A stretch of 64,000 nucleotides of DNA from NCBI RefSeq assembly GCF_016907735.1, contig NZ_JAFBCP010000001.1, forward strand, positions 682,001 through 746,000, read 5' to 3'. Below the pieces are notes generated by a model. The model did no database searches, was not told where the DNA came from, and saw only the letters and a program-made list of their open reading frames with translations. The translations under genes were made by a program, and so were the position numbers. Shown here one piece after another: positions 9,007-18,669 of this stretch; positions within the stretch are counted from its first letter, which is position 1, and each line of letters begins with the position of its first letter. This DNA is from Brevibacterium paucivorans (GTDB lineage Bacteria; Actinomycetota; Actinomycetes; Actinomycetales; Brevibacteriaceae).

Positions 9007-9534
9007 TTACTCCGCGTTACGACGTGCTTCCTCGCGCGCCTTGCGACGCGCCTCCCGACTCTCTTCAGCACGCTGGCGGAATTCAGCGAGAGCCGCCAAC
9101 GCCTCGGGCGAACCTGGAAGCAAAGGAGCCGGCTGGTCAACGGGCGGGTGACTGCGCACCGGGTTCCCTTCAGCTACGACGAACGTCACCGTCCGGCCCG
9201 CGTCGTGGGTAATTGAGACGTGGATCGTCTCGCCTCCCATGTCGCGAAAGTGCTGAAGAACCCAACCGGAGAGCCGGAAACTGGGCGCACCCGAAAACGC
9301 AGACACGATTTCAGCTTCCTGCCACGGAATGATCTGAGGCAGCTGCAGGGCCTTCACCAGGGCCTCTTTAGCAGAAAATCGGGCGGCCAGGGACTCCGGG
9401 GTGCGTCGCTGGCCGTTCTTCTTTAACTGCTCAGCAGGCGTGAGTAGCCGGTCCAGCAGTTCCGGAACCCTCTCAATGTGTTCGCGGAACCGCTCGACAT
9501 CGGCAATATCGACTCCGATCCCAATGATGGCCAC
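9007..9534 (-). CDS. acpS: Holo-[acyl-carrier-protein] synthase with extended charged tail
   Basis: 175 residues; transfers 4'-phosphopantetheine from CoA to acyl carrier protein. The core (about 1-130) has GIGVDIADVERF (metal-binding Asp9) and RFSAKEALVKAL (Glu57), the two AcpS signatures. The start is a GTG at 9534. The family is normally about 120-130 residues; here about 45 extra residues follow, rich in Arg, Glu and Ala (RQRAEESREARRKAREEA), predicted as a charged helix. It sits between the convergent GH65 gene (16 bp away) and glmS upstream on the same strand. Confidence 0.92.
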   Translation of the reverse strand: MAIIGIGVDIADVERFREHIERVPELLDRLLTPAEQLKKNGQRRTPESLAARFSAKEALVKALQLPQIIPWQEAEIVSAFSGAPSFRLSGWVLQHFRDMGGETIHVSITHDAGRTVTFVVAEGNPVRSHPPVDQPAPLLPGSPEALAALAEFRQRAEESREARRKAREEARRNAE

Positions 9535-9567
9535 GGTTACGATTCAGCCTTGAAGTGTTGTTGAAGT

Positions 9568-11472
9568 TTACTCGACCGTGACTGACTTGGCGAGGTTACG
9601 TGGCTGGTCAACGTCCAAGCCCTTGGCAGACGCCAGTTCCATCGCGAAGATCTGTAGCGGGATCGTGGTCAGCAGTGGGGCCAAAAGCGTAGGCGTTGCA
9701 GGCACGTAGATGACGTCGGATGCAAACTGCTCAACTGCAGTGTCGCCTTCTTCTGCGATCACGATCGTGTTGGCGCCACGAGCGCGGACTTCCTGGATGT
9801 TGGAAACCACTTTGTCGTGCAGCGAGTAACGCGAAGCACGGCTTGGCACCACGATGAACACCGGCTGACCTTCGTCGATCAGGGCGATAGGACCGTGCTT
9901 GAGTTCACCCGCAGCAAAGCCTTCAGCGTGGATGTAGGCGAGCTCCTTGAGCTTGAGCGCACCTTCCATAGCAACGGGGAAGCCCACGTGGCGTCCCAAG
10001 AACAGGACCGAGGAGGTGTCCCGCATGGACTGCGCGAGGTCGAGTACCTGCTTCTTGTTTTCGTCCAGAAGGCGTTCGATCTTGCCGGGCATCTGTTCAA
10101 GTTCGTCCAGGATGACCTTGATTTCGTCCTGGTATTTGTTGCCACGTAGCTGCGCCAAGTACAGACCAAGCAGGTAGCAGGCGACGATCTGGGCCAAGAA
10201 CGCCTTGGTAGAAGCAACCGCGATTTCTGGGCCAGCGTGGGTGTAGAGCACGCCGTCAGATTCACGCGGAATGGTGGAACCGTACGTGTTGCAAATCGCA
10301 ATCACCTTAGCGCCCTGTTCGCGTGCGTGACGCACGGCCATGAGCGTGTCCATGGTTTCACCCGACTGGCTGATCGCCACAACCAAGGTCTTCTCTGTAA
10401 CAACAGGGTCGCGGTAACGGAACTCGTGAGCCAGCTCGACCTCGGTGGGGATACGGCACCAGTGCTCGATTGCGTAACGAGCAACCTGGCCGGCGTACGC
10501 GGCCGTTCCACACGCAATCACAACAATCTTGTCGATGTTCTTCAGCACCGATTCATCGATGTTCATCTCTGATAGCTGCAGGTTGCCGTTCTGGTCGGTG
10601 CGGCCCAGCAGAGTGTCAGCAACAGCCTGGGGCTGGTCGTGGATTTCCTTATCCATGAACGACGCAAAGCCACCCTTTTCAGCGGTCGCTGGGTCCCAGT
10701 CAACCGTGTATGACTTGCCTTCGACCGGGTTGTTGTCAGTGTCGATGATGTCGACTGATTCCGGCGTGATGGTCACGACCTGGTCCTGACCAATTTCAAC
10801 CGCATTGCGCGTGTAGTCAATGAACGCTGCAACGTCAGATCCCAGGAAGTTTTCACCGTCGCCCAGACCAATGACCAGTGGGCTGTTACGGCGAGCAGCC
10901 ACAACAGTGTCAGGGACGTCTTGGTGAATCGCTAGGAGTGTGAACGCACCTTCAAGCTGGGAAGCGGTGATGCGCATGGCTTCGGTCAAGTTGCCGGTTT
11001 CCCGGTAGTTCTTGGCGAGCTGCTGAGCGGCGACTTCCGTGTCGGTTTCGGAAGCAAACTGAGCGCCTTCAGCTTCAAGGCGTTCTTTCAGCGGCGCGAA
11101 GTTCTCAATGATTCCGTTGTGAATGAGCGCCAGCTTACCGTCGTCAGCCAGGTGAGGGTGCGCGTTCTGGTCGGTGGGTCCACCGTGGGTAGCCCAGCGT
11201 GTGTGGCCAATTCCTGTTGTGGCATCCGGAATCTGGTGAGTTTCCAACGCGTCCTTGAGGTTGGCCAATTTACCGGACTTCTTCTCGCTAAACATTGGCT
11301 GTCCAGGGGTCGCAAGCGCAACACCTGCGGAGTCGTAACCCCGGTATTCCATACGTTTGAGACCACCCATGACAACGTCAATGGCTGAATGGTCGCGATT
11401 GGTTACTGCCTGCTCAGCTCCATTTACAGACTGGGCACGGGTAGAAGATACATATCCCACAATTCCACACAT
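9568..11472 (-). CDS. glmS: Glutamine--fructose-6-phosphate aminotransferase (isomerizing)
   Basis: 634 residues making glucosamine-6-phosphate, the first step to UDP-GlcNAc. The N-terminal glutaminase domain begins MCGIVGYV, so Cys2 becomes the N-terminal nucleophile; this fixes the start at 11472, not the longer frame. Further motifs are HTRWATHGGPTDQNAHPH and EGAFTLLAI. Two SIS isomerase domains follow (ACGTAAYAGQVARYAIE, SQSGETMDTLMA, GRHVGFPVAMEGALKLKE), ending in AKSVTVE as in the family. A preceding insertion in the glutaminase domain is slightly longer than in E. coli. No Shine-Dalgarno is present and a TANNNT box lies 7 nt before the ATG (see promoter entry). glmM lies about 3.5 kb away. 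Confidence 0.97.
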   Translation of the reverse strand: MCGIVGYVSSTRAQSVNGAEQAVTNRDHSAIDVVMGGLKRMEYRGYDSAGVALATPGQPMFSEKKSGKLANLKDALETHQIPDATTGIGHTRWATHGGPTDQNAHPHLADDGKLALIHNGIIENFAPLKERLEAEGAQFASETDTEVAAQQLAKNYRETGNLTEAMRITASQLEGAFTLLAIHQDVPDTVVAARRNSPLVIGLGDGENFLGSDVAAFIDYTRNAVEIGQDQVVTITPESVDIIDTDNNPVEGKSYTVDWDPATAEKGGFASFMDKEIHDQPQAVADTLLGRTDQNGNLQLSEMNIDESVLKNIDKIVVIACGTAAYAGQVARYAIEHWCRIPTEVELAHEFRYRDPVVTEKTLVVAISQSGETMDTLMAVRHAREQGAKVIAICNTYGSTIPRESDGVLYTHAGPEIAVASTKAFLAQIVACYLLGLYLAQLRGNKYQDEIKVILDELEQMPGKIERLLDENKKQVLDLAQSMRDTSSVLFLGRHVGFPVAMEGALKLKELAYIHAEGFAAGELKHGPIALIDEGQPVFIVVPSRASRYSLHDKVVSNIQEVRARGANTIVIAEEGDTAVEQFASDVIYVPATPTLLAPLLTTIPLQIFAMELASAKGLDVDQPRNLAKSVTVE

Positions 11473-11485
11473 GTGACTAATCGTA
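11473..11485 (-). promoter_or_regulatory. Candidate leaderless promoter -10 box of glmS
   Basis: Reading the minus strand, TACGAT (11485-11480) ends 7 nt before the glmS ATG with the spacer TAGTCAC. This is the spacing of actinobacterial leaderless transcripts (TANNNT-N6/7-ATG), and no purine-rich ribosome site precedes the start. The -35 (TTTCTC, 18-bp spacer) is weak. Inference from spacing only. Confidence 0.4.
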
Positions 11486-11594
11486 CCGATTACGTAGCCA
11501 GTCGAGAAATAGAGCATGACATGGATGAGTGGAATCAAGCAGGAATGTGACGTTAAAGGTGGAAGGGTGTGGGAAAAGTGGGAGAATGTGGGCT

Positions 11595-12617
11595 ATGAAT
11601 GCGCTGACCCATCTTGATCCCGCACGTCGACTCGCCGGTTTGCGACCGGATTCGGACTCACTTCCGTCACCCTATTGGCTGTTCGATCGGGAGTCGTGGG
11701 CAGGACTTGCGGAATCGACCTCTTTGCCATTGACGGAGAAGGAAGTTGAGCGAGTGCGCGGTTTGGGTGAACGCATCGACTTGGACGAAGTCCGTTCCGT
11801 CTACCTTCCACTGTCTGAACTCTTGAGCGTGTACGTTGCTGCCCGTGGCAACAAGTATCAGATGACGCGCGAATTCTTCACGCCCCTACGAGAAAAGGGC
11901 AAGGATCTGACTCCCAAGCGCACCCCATTTGTCATCGGAGTTGCAGGTTCCGTGGCGGTTGGAAAATCGACAACAGCGCGTGTGTTGCGTGAAATGTTGT
12001 CCAGGTGGCCCGACACTCCCCGCGTCGAACTCATCACCACTGATGGATTCCTGTTCCCTAACGCGGAACTTGAGCGTCGCGGAATTGCTGACCGAAAAGG
12101 TTTCCCCGAGTCCTATGACCGCCGGCGGTTATTGCGGTTCTTGGCGAAGATCAAGGCGGGCGCACCGGAAGCACGCGCACCCGTGTATTCGCACCACACG
12201 TACGACATCATTGAGGGCGCCGAGGTGACCGTCCGCTCCCCCGACGTCGTGATCGTTGAGGGGCTGAACGTTCTCCAGGCTCCGCGTCCGCGCACTGACG
12301 GCCGGATTGGTGTAGCCGTGAGCGACTACTTTGACTTCTCCGTTTACGTCGATGCCAACACAAGCGACATCCGCGAGTGGTACATCCGCCGTTTCTTGAG
12401 CCTGCAGGAGGGTGCGTTTACGCGCCCTGACTCGTACTTCCACAAGTATTCGCAGCTGACACGCGAGGAAGCTGTCACCTTGGCAGGCGAAATTTGGGAC
12501 TCTATTAACGCACCTAACTTGACGCAGAATGTTCTTCCCAGCCGAGGTCGTGCGGACCTGATTCTGAAAAAGGCAAGTGATCACAAGGTAAAGAGCATCC
12601 AGTTGCGCAAGTTGTGA
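11595..12617 (+). CDS. coaA: Type I pantothenate kinase
   Basis: 340 residues; phosphorylates pantothenate at the committed step of CoA synthesis. The P-loop is GVAGSVAVGKSTT (Gly115 to Ser125 with Lys124), followed by ELITTDGFLFPN and KGFPESYDRRRLLRFL, all typical of prokaryotic type I PanK, and YSHHTYDI near the CoA/pantothenate site. I start at the ATG at 11595 (MNALTHLDPARRLAG) because GGGAG lies about 10 nt upstream; an ATG 9 nt earlier has no room for a ribosome site. Divergent from glmS. Confidence 0.95.
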   Translation: MNALTHLDPARRLAGLRPDSDSLPSPYWLFDRESWAGLAESTSLPLTEKEVERVRGLGERIDLDEVRSVYLPLSELLSVYVAARGNKYQMTREFFTPLREKGKDLTPKRTPFVIGVAGSVAVGKSTTARVLREMLSRWPDTPRVELITTDGFLFPNAELERRGIADRKGFPESYDRRRLLRFLAKIKAGAPEARAPVYSHHTYDIIEGAEVTVRSPDVVIVEGLNVLQAPRPRTDGRIGVAVSDYFDFSVYVDANTSDIREWYIRRFLSLQEGAFTRPDSYFHKYSQLTREEAVTLAGEIWDSINAPNLTQNVLPSRGRADLILKKASDHKVKSIQLRKL

Positions 12618-12653
12618 ACGCGGCTGCTTGAGAGATCTGCTTTAGGTATCTGA

Positions 12654-14531
12654 ATGTCGAACATTTCGCCGCACATGGTGTTGCGCCGTGCCACGGCTGC
12701 ACAGAAGTACGGTGGTAAGTCGCAGTCGGTGAGCTGGTCCACGGTGGGCAGGATCCTCAGGTTTGCCCGCCGTCACCGCGGTCGCATGGTGGCGTACATT
12801 TCGCTTTCCGCTCTGGCCGCGCTCGTAGGCGTCATCACACCAATCTTGTCTGGTCGCGTGGTCAACGCGATCACGGAAGGTGGGCCGGTGTCCACGATTG
12901 TGTGGCTTGCTGTTGCGATGGGTGTCATTGCGCTTGTGGACGCCGCATTGTCGTTGATCAACAGGTGGTTTTCCGCTCAAGTGGGCGAAGGGCTCATTTT
13001 CGATTTGCGTACAGCGGTTTTCGACCACGTGCAGACCATGCCAGTGGCGTTCTTTAACCGAACGCGCACTGGGGCCTTGATTTCTCGTTTGAGCACCGAC
13101 GTCATGGGAGCTCAGCGCGCCTTTGCGAACACACTTCCGTCCGTTGCGTCCAACCTGGTGTCGCTCCTACTCACGTTGGGTGTCATGTTTGCGTATTCGT
13201 GGCAGGTCACTGTTTTGTCGCTCATTTTGCTACCGATCTACCTGTTGCCGGCACGGTTCTTGGCGTCGAAGTTGGCCAAGCTTCAGTTCGAGGCGTCTGA
13301 CCTCAACGCGGCGATGTCCACCCGCATGACGGAACGTTTCAACGCCGGAGGTGCCACACTGGTGAAGCTGTTCGGCTCACCGAGGCGGGAGTCTGAGCAG
13401 TTCGCTCAGCGTGCTGACCGGGTCCGAGCGATTGGCGTCCGCACCGCCATGTTGCAGACCACGTTCGTGACGGCACTGACCTTGGTGTCGGCTTTGGCAC
13501 TGGCCTTGGTGTACGGTTTGGGCGGTTTCGAGGCGGTGAAAGGTCAGCTCAACGCGGGCATGGTGGTGACCTTGGCGATGCTTCTGACGCGCCTGTATGC
13601 CCCGCTGACCATGCTTGCGAATGCGCGGATGGACTTCGTGAGTGCCGTGGTGAGCTTTGAGCGGATCTTTGAGGTTTTGGACCTCAAACCTGTCATTACT
13701 GAGCCTGAGCACCCACGTCCCTTGCCGTCAGGCGCCCTGTCCGTGGAGTTCACCCGCGTGCATTTCACGTACCCGTCGGCCGCCCAGGTGTCGCTTGCGT
13801 CGTTGGAAGATGTGACTGCGTTGGATACGCGGGAACCCGCCGAGGTGTTGCACGGTATTTCGTTTACGGTTCCTGCCGGGTCGACGGTTGCGCTCGTGGG
13901 TTCGTCTGGGGCGGGCAAGTCGACGATCGCGTCCTTGGTGCCACGTTTGTATGATCCGTCTTCGGGCTGTGTGCGACTGGGCGGCGTAGATGCCCGCGAG
14001 GTTGCTTTTGCCGATCTCAAGGCGGGTGTGGGCATGGTGACGCAGGACGGGCACCTGTTCCACGATTCGATTCGTGAAAATCTTTTGCTTGCCAAACCGG
14101 ATGCCACGGACCAAGAAATCCAGTCCGCCCTACAACGAGCCCGCATGTCCGGCGTTGTCGACGCATTGCCTGACGGCGTCGACACGGTCATTGGCGAACG
14201 CGGGTATCGGCTTTCTGGAGGCGAACGACAACGTTTGACGATTGCGCGTTTGCTTCTAGCCGCTCCTCCGGTTGTGGTGCTAGATGAGGCGACGAGTGCT
14301 TTGGATTCCACCAACGAGGTGGCGGTCCAGCAGGCGCTAAACGAGGCAATGACCGGTCGCACGGCTATTGTGATCGCACACCGCCTGTCTACCGTGCGTT
14401 CGGCTTCGCAGATTTTGGTGGTGGAAGACGGGCGTATTGTGGAGCGTGGTTCGCACTCCGAGTTGCTGTCGGCCGGTGGCCGGTATTCCGAGCTATATGA
14501 GACGCAGTTCGCGGACCAAGAAACCACGTGA
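12654..14531 (+). CDS. ABC exporter, fused permease-ATPase
   Basis: 625 residues. Residues about 40-350 form a six-helix exporter transmembrane domain (MsbA/LmrA-like; FFNRTRTGALISRLSTDV is the usual coupling region). The nucleotide-binding domain has Walker A GSSGAGKST (about 416-424), signature LSGGERQRL (about 520), Walker B VVVLDEAT and the H-loop IVIAHRLSTV. An insertion of about 35 residues precedes the NBD (ASLEDVTALDTREPAEV). Such half-transporters dimerise to export lipids, peptides or drugs; nothing adjacent shows the cargo. It starts 36 nt after coaA on the same strand. Confidence 0.88.
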   Translation: MSNISPHMVLRRATAAQKYGGKSQSVSWSTVGRILRFARRHRGRMVAYISLSALAALVGVITPILSGRVVNAITEGGPVSTIVWLAVAMGVIALVDAALSLINRWFSAQVGEGLIFDLRTAVFDHVQTMPVAFFNRTRTGALISRLSTDVMGAQRAFANTLPSVASNLVSLLLTLGVMFAYSWQVTVLSLILLPIYLLPARFLASKLAKLQFEASDLNAAMSTRMTERFNAGGATLVKLFGSPRRESEQFAQRADRVRAIGVRTAMLQTTFVTALTLVSALALALVYGLGGFEAVKGQLNAGMVVTLAMLLTRLYAPLTMLANARMDFVSAVVSFERIFEVLDLKPVITEPEHPRPLPSGALSVEFTRVHFTYPSAAQVSLASLEDVTALDTREPAEVLHGISFTVPAGSTVALVGSSGAGKSTIASLVPRLYDPSSGCVRLGGVDAREVAFADLKAGVGMVTQDGHLFHDSIRENLLLAKPDATDQEIQSALQRARMSGVVDALPDGVDTVIGERGYRLSGGERQRLTIARLLLAAPPVVVLDEATSALDSTNEVAVQQALNEAMTGRTAIVIAHRLSTVRSASQILVVEDGRIVERGSHSELLSAGGRYSELYETQFADQETT

Positions 14532-14575
14532 AAGCCTCAAACGTCAGCCGGCAATGCCCGCTAAAAGTGTGCCGT

Positions 14576-15025
14576 CTACGACTTCTTTCCCGAAGGCCCG
14601 GGTTCGCGAATGAGGCGCCCAATGGGGCGGATTGCGATCGCAAAGAGCGGCCCAGCAACGAGACCAACCAACAGGGCGAGCGCCCCTACATACATGGCGT
14701 TGGTGAGCCACATGACTGTGAGCATGTACATGATGACCGCAGGTCCGAATGCAACAAACAACGCGGTGAGCGCGAGCCATTTGGGACGTCCAGGCGTGTT
14801 CGCCACCGGGTGCCCCGGGTAATTGGCGCGCACGAAACCGATGACAAACGCCAGGGCAGTAGCGATTGCACCCACGACCAACATCGAGGTGGTTAAACGG
14901 CTGAATACGTAGAGGATACCGTCCTGTGTGACGGGCCGGAGTGCCAGCGACACAGCCGAAACGATGAGAGTCGCGACGGCTGTAACTCCGGCTGTTGCGA
15001 TGGCGGTCGCAAACTTGGGTGTCAT
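14576..15025 (-). CDS. Four-helix integral membrane protein
   Basis: 149 residues with four predicted membrane segments at about 8-30, 42-65, 84-106 and 110-132, and a basic, Pro/Gly-rich tail (REPGPSGKKS). No catalytic motif or known family is recognised. It begins at the ATG directly before the glmM stop region; the glmM TAA at 15026-15028 abuts its start, so it is probably cotranscribed downstream of glmM. It converges on the ABC exporter with a 44-bp gap. Confidence 0.7.
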   Translation of the reverse strand: MTPKFATAIATAGVTAVATLIVSAVSLALRPVTQDGILYVFSRLTTSMLVVGAIATALAFVIGFVRANYPGHPVANTPGRPKWLALTALFVAFGPAVIMYMLTVMWLTNAMYVGALALLVGLVAGPLFAIAIRPIGRLIREPGPSGKKS

Positions 15026-16378
15026 TTACAGTGCCAAGTGAGTCTTTACGACATCGGCCAAGCGCTGCGCCTGCTGCTGAGCTACTTCTTCGCTTTCGGC
15101 TTCTACCATGACGCGGATAACGGGTTCGGTTCCCGAAGCACGAAGAAGGACGCGACCAGTTGCTCCCAGTTCATTTTCGACGGCTGTCACTTCTGCCGCA
15201 ACGGCAGGGTCTGCAGTGCGACTCTTGTCAACGTCTTTCACATTGATAAGGACCTGAGGCAGGTTAGGGATTTCTGCTGCAAGGTCCGCGAGTGTGCGCT
15301 TCGAGGTGGCCATACGGTGCATGAGGTGCAGAGCAGTCTGGACACCGTCACCGGTTGAACCGTGGTCGAGCATGAGGATGTGGCCGGACTGTTCACCACC
15401 CAAGGAGTAACCGTCCGCTTTCATGCGCTCAAGCACGTACCGGTCCCCTACCGCGGTCTGTACGGTGTCAATGCCGTAGCGTTCCATGGCAAGGCGGAGG
15501 CCCAGGTTGCTCATGACGGTGGTCACCAACGTGTCGTGTGCGAGCTTCCCGTCTTCTTTCAGACCGATCGCTAGGATTCCCATGATTTGGTCGCCGTTGA
15601 CTTCACGTCCGCGGGCGTCCACTGCCAAGCACCGGTCGGCGTCACCGTCGAATGCCACACCCAAATCGGCGGACTGTTCCAGGACCGCACGCTGGAGGTT
15701 ATCAATGTGCGTGGAGCCCACCCCGTCGTTGATGTTCAAACCTGTGGGTTCGGCAGCGGTCACGATGACTTCGGCACCTGCTTGGCGCAAAGCCGCTGGT
15801 CCCACAACAGATGCGGCACCGTGGGCACAGTCAACGACAACGGTGAGGCCCTGAAGTGGTGTCACCTTGTCGCCCAGACCGGCGACCAGGTGTTCTGTAA
15901 ATTCGTCGGCAGCAGCCGGGTAGCGCTGAATCCGTCCAACGTTTTCGGCAATGGGGCGCTGCCAGTTCACGTCGACAAGGGCCGTGATTTCGTCTTCAAC
16001 AGCGTCGTCGAGTTTGGTTCCACCAGGACCAAAGAACTTGATTCCGTTGTCGGGCATGGGGTTGTGAGAAGCGGAAAGAACCACACCGAATTCTGCCCCC
16101 GTGGCCTTCACAGCGTAGGCAACACCGGGGGTTGGGAGGACTCCTGCGTCCCACACGTCTACACCAGTCGAAGCGATTCCCGCCGCTACTGCAGCCGACA
16201 AGAAGTCTCCACTGATTCGGGTGTCGCGTCCAACAATTGCGCGCGGACGGTGATTTCCTGATTGTTCAGGCTTTCCTAGCACGCGACTCGCTGCAACCGA
16301 CAGTTGGAGAGCTAACCGTGCTGTAATGTCTCGGTTTGCGCATCCACGTACTCCGTCGGTTCCAAACAGACGACCCAT
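15026..16378 (-). CDS. glmM: Phosphoglucosamine mutase
   Basis: 450 residues converting glucosamine-6-phosphate to glucosamine-1-phosphate for UDP-GlcNAc. The start [12 protein letters not shown] fixes the ATG at 16378. The phosphoserine loop is [17 protein letters not shown] (Ser104), the metal loop [12 protein letters not shown], and the sugar-binding loop GGEQSGHI. The C-terminal phosphate-binding motif [15 protein letters not shown] is intact. Close to rpsI-rplM, as in most actinobacteria, and functionally paired with glmS in this window. Confidence 0.97.
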   Translation of the reverse strand: MGRLFGTDGVRGCANRDITARLALQLSVAASRVLGKPEQSGNHRPRAIVGRDTRISGDFLSAAVAAGIASTGVDVWDAGVLPTPGVAYAVKATGAEFGVVLSASHNPMPDNGIKFFGPGGTKLDDAVEDEITALVDVNWQRPIAENVGRIQRYPAAADEFTEHLVAGLGDKVTPLQGLTVVVDCAHGAASVVGPAALRQAGAEVIVTAAEPTGLNINDGVGSTHIDNLQRAVLEQSADLGVAFDGDADRCLAVDARGREVNGDQIMGILAIGLKEDGKLAHDTLVTTVMSNLGLRLAMERYGIDTVQTAVGDRYVLERMKADGYSLGGEQSGHILMLDHGSTGDGVQTALHLMHRMATSKRTLADLAAEIPNLPQVLINVKDVDKSRTADPAVAAEVTAVENELGATGRVLLRASGTEPVIRVMVEAESEEVAQQQAQRLADVVKTHLAL

Positions 16379-16576
16379 GAGTCCCACTTTCACATCTACT
16401 GCAGTTTGTTCAAGTGTAGCCAGAGGCACTGACACAATTCGGTTACCACTTGCCCGGCTGTTACACGTAACGGAACTTTACCCAACCGATACCACTTTTG
16501 AAACAAAAGCCATGTGACTCGGTGCGATAGTAAATTTAACCACTCGCATATCCGCGAGTCTCGAGAAAGAGGCAAC

Positions 16577-17344
16577 ATGAGCCGGTCATACGTTCTCACC
16601 TCAGTTACGACGCTCTTCGCATCGGTAGCACTTGCAATCTTTTGTGCCTCGTCGTTCTATCCACAAGAAACGGCCACGCCAATTATCAATGGCTTTGGAG
16701 TTGGACTACTGACTCTCATACCGGGGGTGATTGCGTGCGTTCCGTATCTTTTTCACCTCACGAACTCTCTTCACCGCTTGACCTGGGCCGGGGGCAGTTT
16801 GCTCGCTCTTGTAGCTGTGAGTATGTTTACGCTTGTCATCGAAGCTGATTCTGAACAATGGCTTTTCTTTATCGGCCAGGCGTTCGTTCTTGCTGGGTAC
16901 GCGTTTTCGCAATCAATTGAACTGCGTTCGGAACGTGTTCGACGCATCGCCCTGCTGGTCACCCGCGTGGTGGGAGTGCTGGCTATAGTCCTCCCCACCA
17001 TTGGCGCTTTGCTGATCTCGATGCCTACCGCTACGTCCTTCATCACTCCCACGATTTTGCTAATATGCGCCGCCTGCTTCGGCCTTAACCTCCGTATCAA
17101 CGGCGCTCCGGTGGGCTATGCGCTTCCATTGGTTATGGGAGTGATCGCGATCCTCACTGTGGCAGTGACGAGCAGTTTCCTTGTGCTGGGAGTCTGGATC
17201 GTGGCAACGGGGTGTCTGGCCATCGGAATGGTTGCCACCACCATCGACGCTTCACTCACCCAGGCGACGCACGACGCAAAGCCTGAGGCACCTCGGGCAC
17301 CCAAATCTAAGACACCCCAAACCTCTGGTTCAGCGTCTGCCTAA
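16577..17344 (+). CDS. Multi-pass membrane protein of unknown function
   Basis: 255 residues with about seven to eight hydrophobic segments between residues 5 and 225 and a hydrophilic Pro/Ala/Lys tail (KPEAPRAPKSKTPQTSGSASA). No family motif is recognised. I start at the ATG at 16577 (MSRSYVLTSV), preceded by a weak AGAGG. It is divergent from glmM across 198 bp and converges with rpsI on a strong hairpin. Confidence 0.65.
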   Translation: MSRSYVLTSVTTLFASVALAIFCASSFYPQETATPIINGFGVGLLTLIPGVIACVPYLFHLTNSLHRLTWAGGSLLALVAVSMFTLVIEADSEQWLFFIGQAFVLAGYAFSQSIELRSERVRRIALLVTRVVGVLAIVLPTIGALLISMPTATSFITPTILLICAACFGLNLRINGAPVGYALPLVMGVIAILTVAVTSSFLVLGVWIVATGCLAIGMVATTIDASLTQATHDAKPEAPRAPKSKTPQTSGSASA

Positions 17345-17375
17345 GCACCCACTCCAGAAGCGCACCCATAAACAC

Positions 17376-17403
17376 GTGTGGCCCCGGTACATACCGGGGC
17401 CAC
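17376..17403. terminator. Bidirectional terminator hairpin between convergent genes
   Basis: TGTGGCCCCGGTA pairs perfectly with TACCGGGGCCACA around a 2-nt CA loop, a 13-bp GC-rich stem. It lies between the stop of the plus-strand membrane protein (17344) and the stop of rpsI (17420), where both genes need termination. There is no strong T-run on either side, so the mode is not certain. Confidence 0.75.
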
Positions 17404-17419
17404 ATGCGCGTAAGACGTA

Positions 17420-17911
17420 TTAACGCTTCGAGAACTGAGGAGCCTTACGTGCCTTCTTCAGACCAGCCTTCTTACGCTCAGGTACACGAGCGTCGCGGGT
17501 CAGGAATCCAGCCTTCTTCAGTTCTGGGCGGTTGTTTTCGCGGTCAATCTCGTTGAGCGAACGAGCAATTCCCAAACGAACAGCACCAGCCTGACCGGAA
17601 GGTCCACCACCCTGCAGGCGGACGAACACGTCAAAGCGGCCTTCCAGGTCCAGCAGACGGAATGGTTCGTTGACCAGCTGCTGGTGGAGCTTGTTGGGGA
17701 AGTAGGTTGCAAGGTCGCGACCGTTAATGTTCCATTCGCCGGAGCCAGGAACCAAGCGCACGCGAGCAATAGCCTGCTTGCGACGGCCAACTCCGGAACC
17801 TGGAGCAGTGAGCGACTGTCCACGGCCACCGGATGCTGATTCGCCCTGGCCAGCAGGGGTTTCGGTCGAGTATTCAGTCAGTTCGACTTCTTCGTTGATG
17901 TTTTCAGCCAT
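17420..17911 (-). CDS. rpsI: 30S ribosomal protein S9
   Basis: 163 residues. The S9 core (about 40-163) begins [19 protein letters not shown] and ends in the basic tail [11 protein letters not shown], which reaches the P-site tRNA. The roughly 38-residue acidic and Ser/Gly-rich N-terminal extension ([14 protein letters not shown]) is common in actinobacterial S9. Downstream of rplM on the same transcript, 26 nt apart. Confidence 0.97.
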   Translation of the reverse strand: MAENINEEVELTEYSTETPAGQGESASGGRGQSLTAPGSGVGRRKQAIARVRLVPGSGEWNINGRDLATYFPNKLHQQLVNEPFRLLDLEGRFDVFVRLQGGGPSGQAGAVRLGIARSLNEIDRENNRPELKKAGFLTRDARVPERKKAGLKKARKAPQFSKR

Positions 17912-17937
17912 GATTCTCCTGTCAGTGCCTGGGGCGC

Positions 17938-18381
17938 TTACTGCGCAACCTGGCTGATTTCGTAGGTCTGCGGGTTGTGTGATGCGTGTGGGTGTTCAGG
18001 ACCCGCATACACCTTCAACTTGCGCATTTGTTCACGGCCGAGGCGGTTCTTAGGAACCATACCTGCAACGGCTTTTTCAACTGCCAGTACGGGCTTGGTA
18101 GCCAGCAGTTCTGCATAGTTCACGCTCTTGATTCCGCCAGGGTAGTTGGAGTGGCGGTATGCGCGCTTCTGTTCCAGCTTGGCGCCGGTCAGAGCAACTT
18201 TTTCAGCGTTGATGATGATCACGTAGTCGCCCGTGTCAACGTGTGGGGCAAACGTCACCTTGTGCTTGCCGCGAAGCAGACGAGCTGCCTGCGAAGCAAG
18301 TCGACCAAGAACGACGTCAGTGGCATCAATGACGTGCCACTGGCGATCGATGTCGCCGGGCTTCGGAGTATAGGTACGCAA
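17938..18381 (-). CDS. rplM: 50S ribosomal protein L13
   Basis: 147 residues starting [18 protein letters not shown], with [19 protein letters not shown] as the L13 signature. I choose a TTG start at 18381 with AGAAGG 8 nt upstream; it gives the exact usual length, whereas the longer in-frame ATG adds 17 residues not seen in the family. Cotranscribed with rpsI. The 288-bp upstream region holds the promoter and untranslated leader, which I cannot resolve further. Confidence 0.95.
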   Translation of the reverse strand: MRTYTPKPGDIDRQWHVIDATDVVLGRLASQAARLLRGKHKVTFAPHVDTGDYVIIINAEKVALTGAKLEQKRAYRHSNYPGGIKSVNYAELLATKPVLAVEKAVAGMVPKNRLGREQMRKLKVYAGPEHPHASHNPQTYEISQVAQ

Positions 18382-18566
18382 GTGTAGCCTTCTTTTCGTC
18401 TCTAGTTTGTGCGGCACCGCGCGTGTTCTCAAAGGTCGTGATCTTTAGAGATCGCCAGTGCAGTTCTGTCATGTTGTACGAAGAGCACCTTCGCCTCAAC
18501 CTGCAACGCGACTAGAGGTTTTGTGGCATGTGCATTGACGTACGCAACGACTACCTAATCTAATGC

Positions 18567-18606
18567 ATTCGACCCCTCCCAAGCAAATGCATGGGAGGGG
18601 TCGAAT
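18567..18606. terminator. Long perfect hairpin downstream of the LPXTG nucleotidase
   Basis: ATTCGACCCCTCCCA and TGGGAGGGGTCGAAT form a perfect 15-bp stem with a 10-nt loop. It lies 63 nt past the nucleotidase stop on the minus strand and 186 nt upstream of rplM, so it most likely ends the nucleotidase transcript. The rest of the 18382-18669 gap has no gene that I can support; a copy of the CCGAGGT motif sits at 18644-18650. Confidence 0.65.
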
Positions 18607-18669
18607 CGTGTGTTCGCTCACGGGGTGAGTGGGTCCACCTTCGCCGAGGTGTCTCTCACCTGTGTGCGC

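Noticed and set aside
11473-11594. glmS self-cleaving ribozyme upstream of glmS
   Set aside because: The gap is too short and shows none of the conserved ribozyme core; such ribozymes are mainly in Firmicutes.
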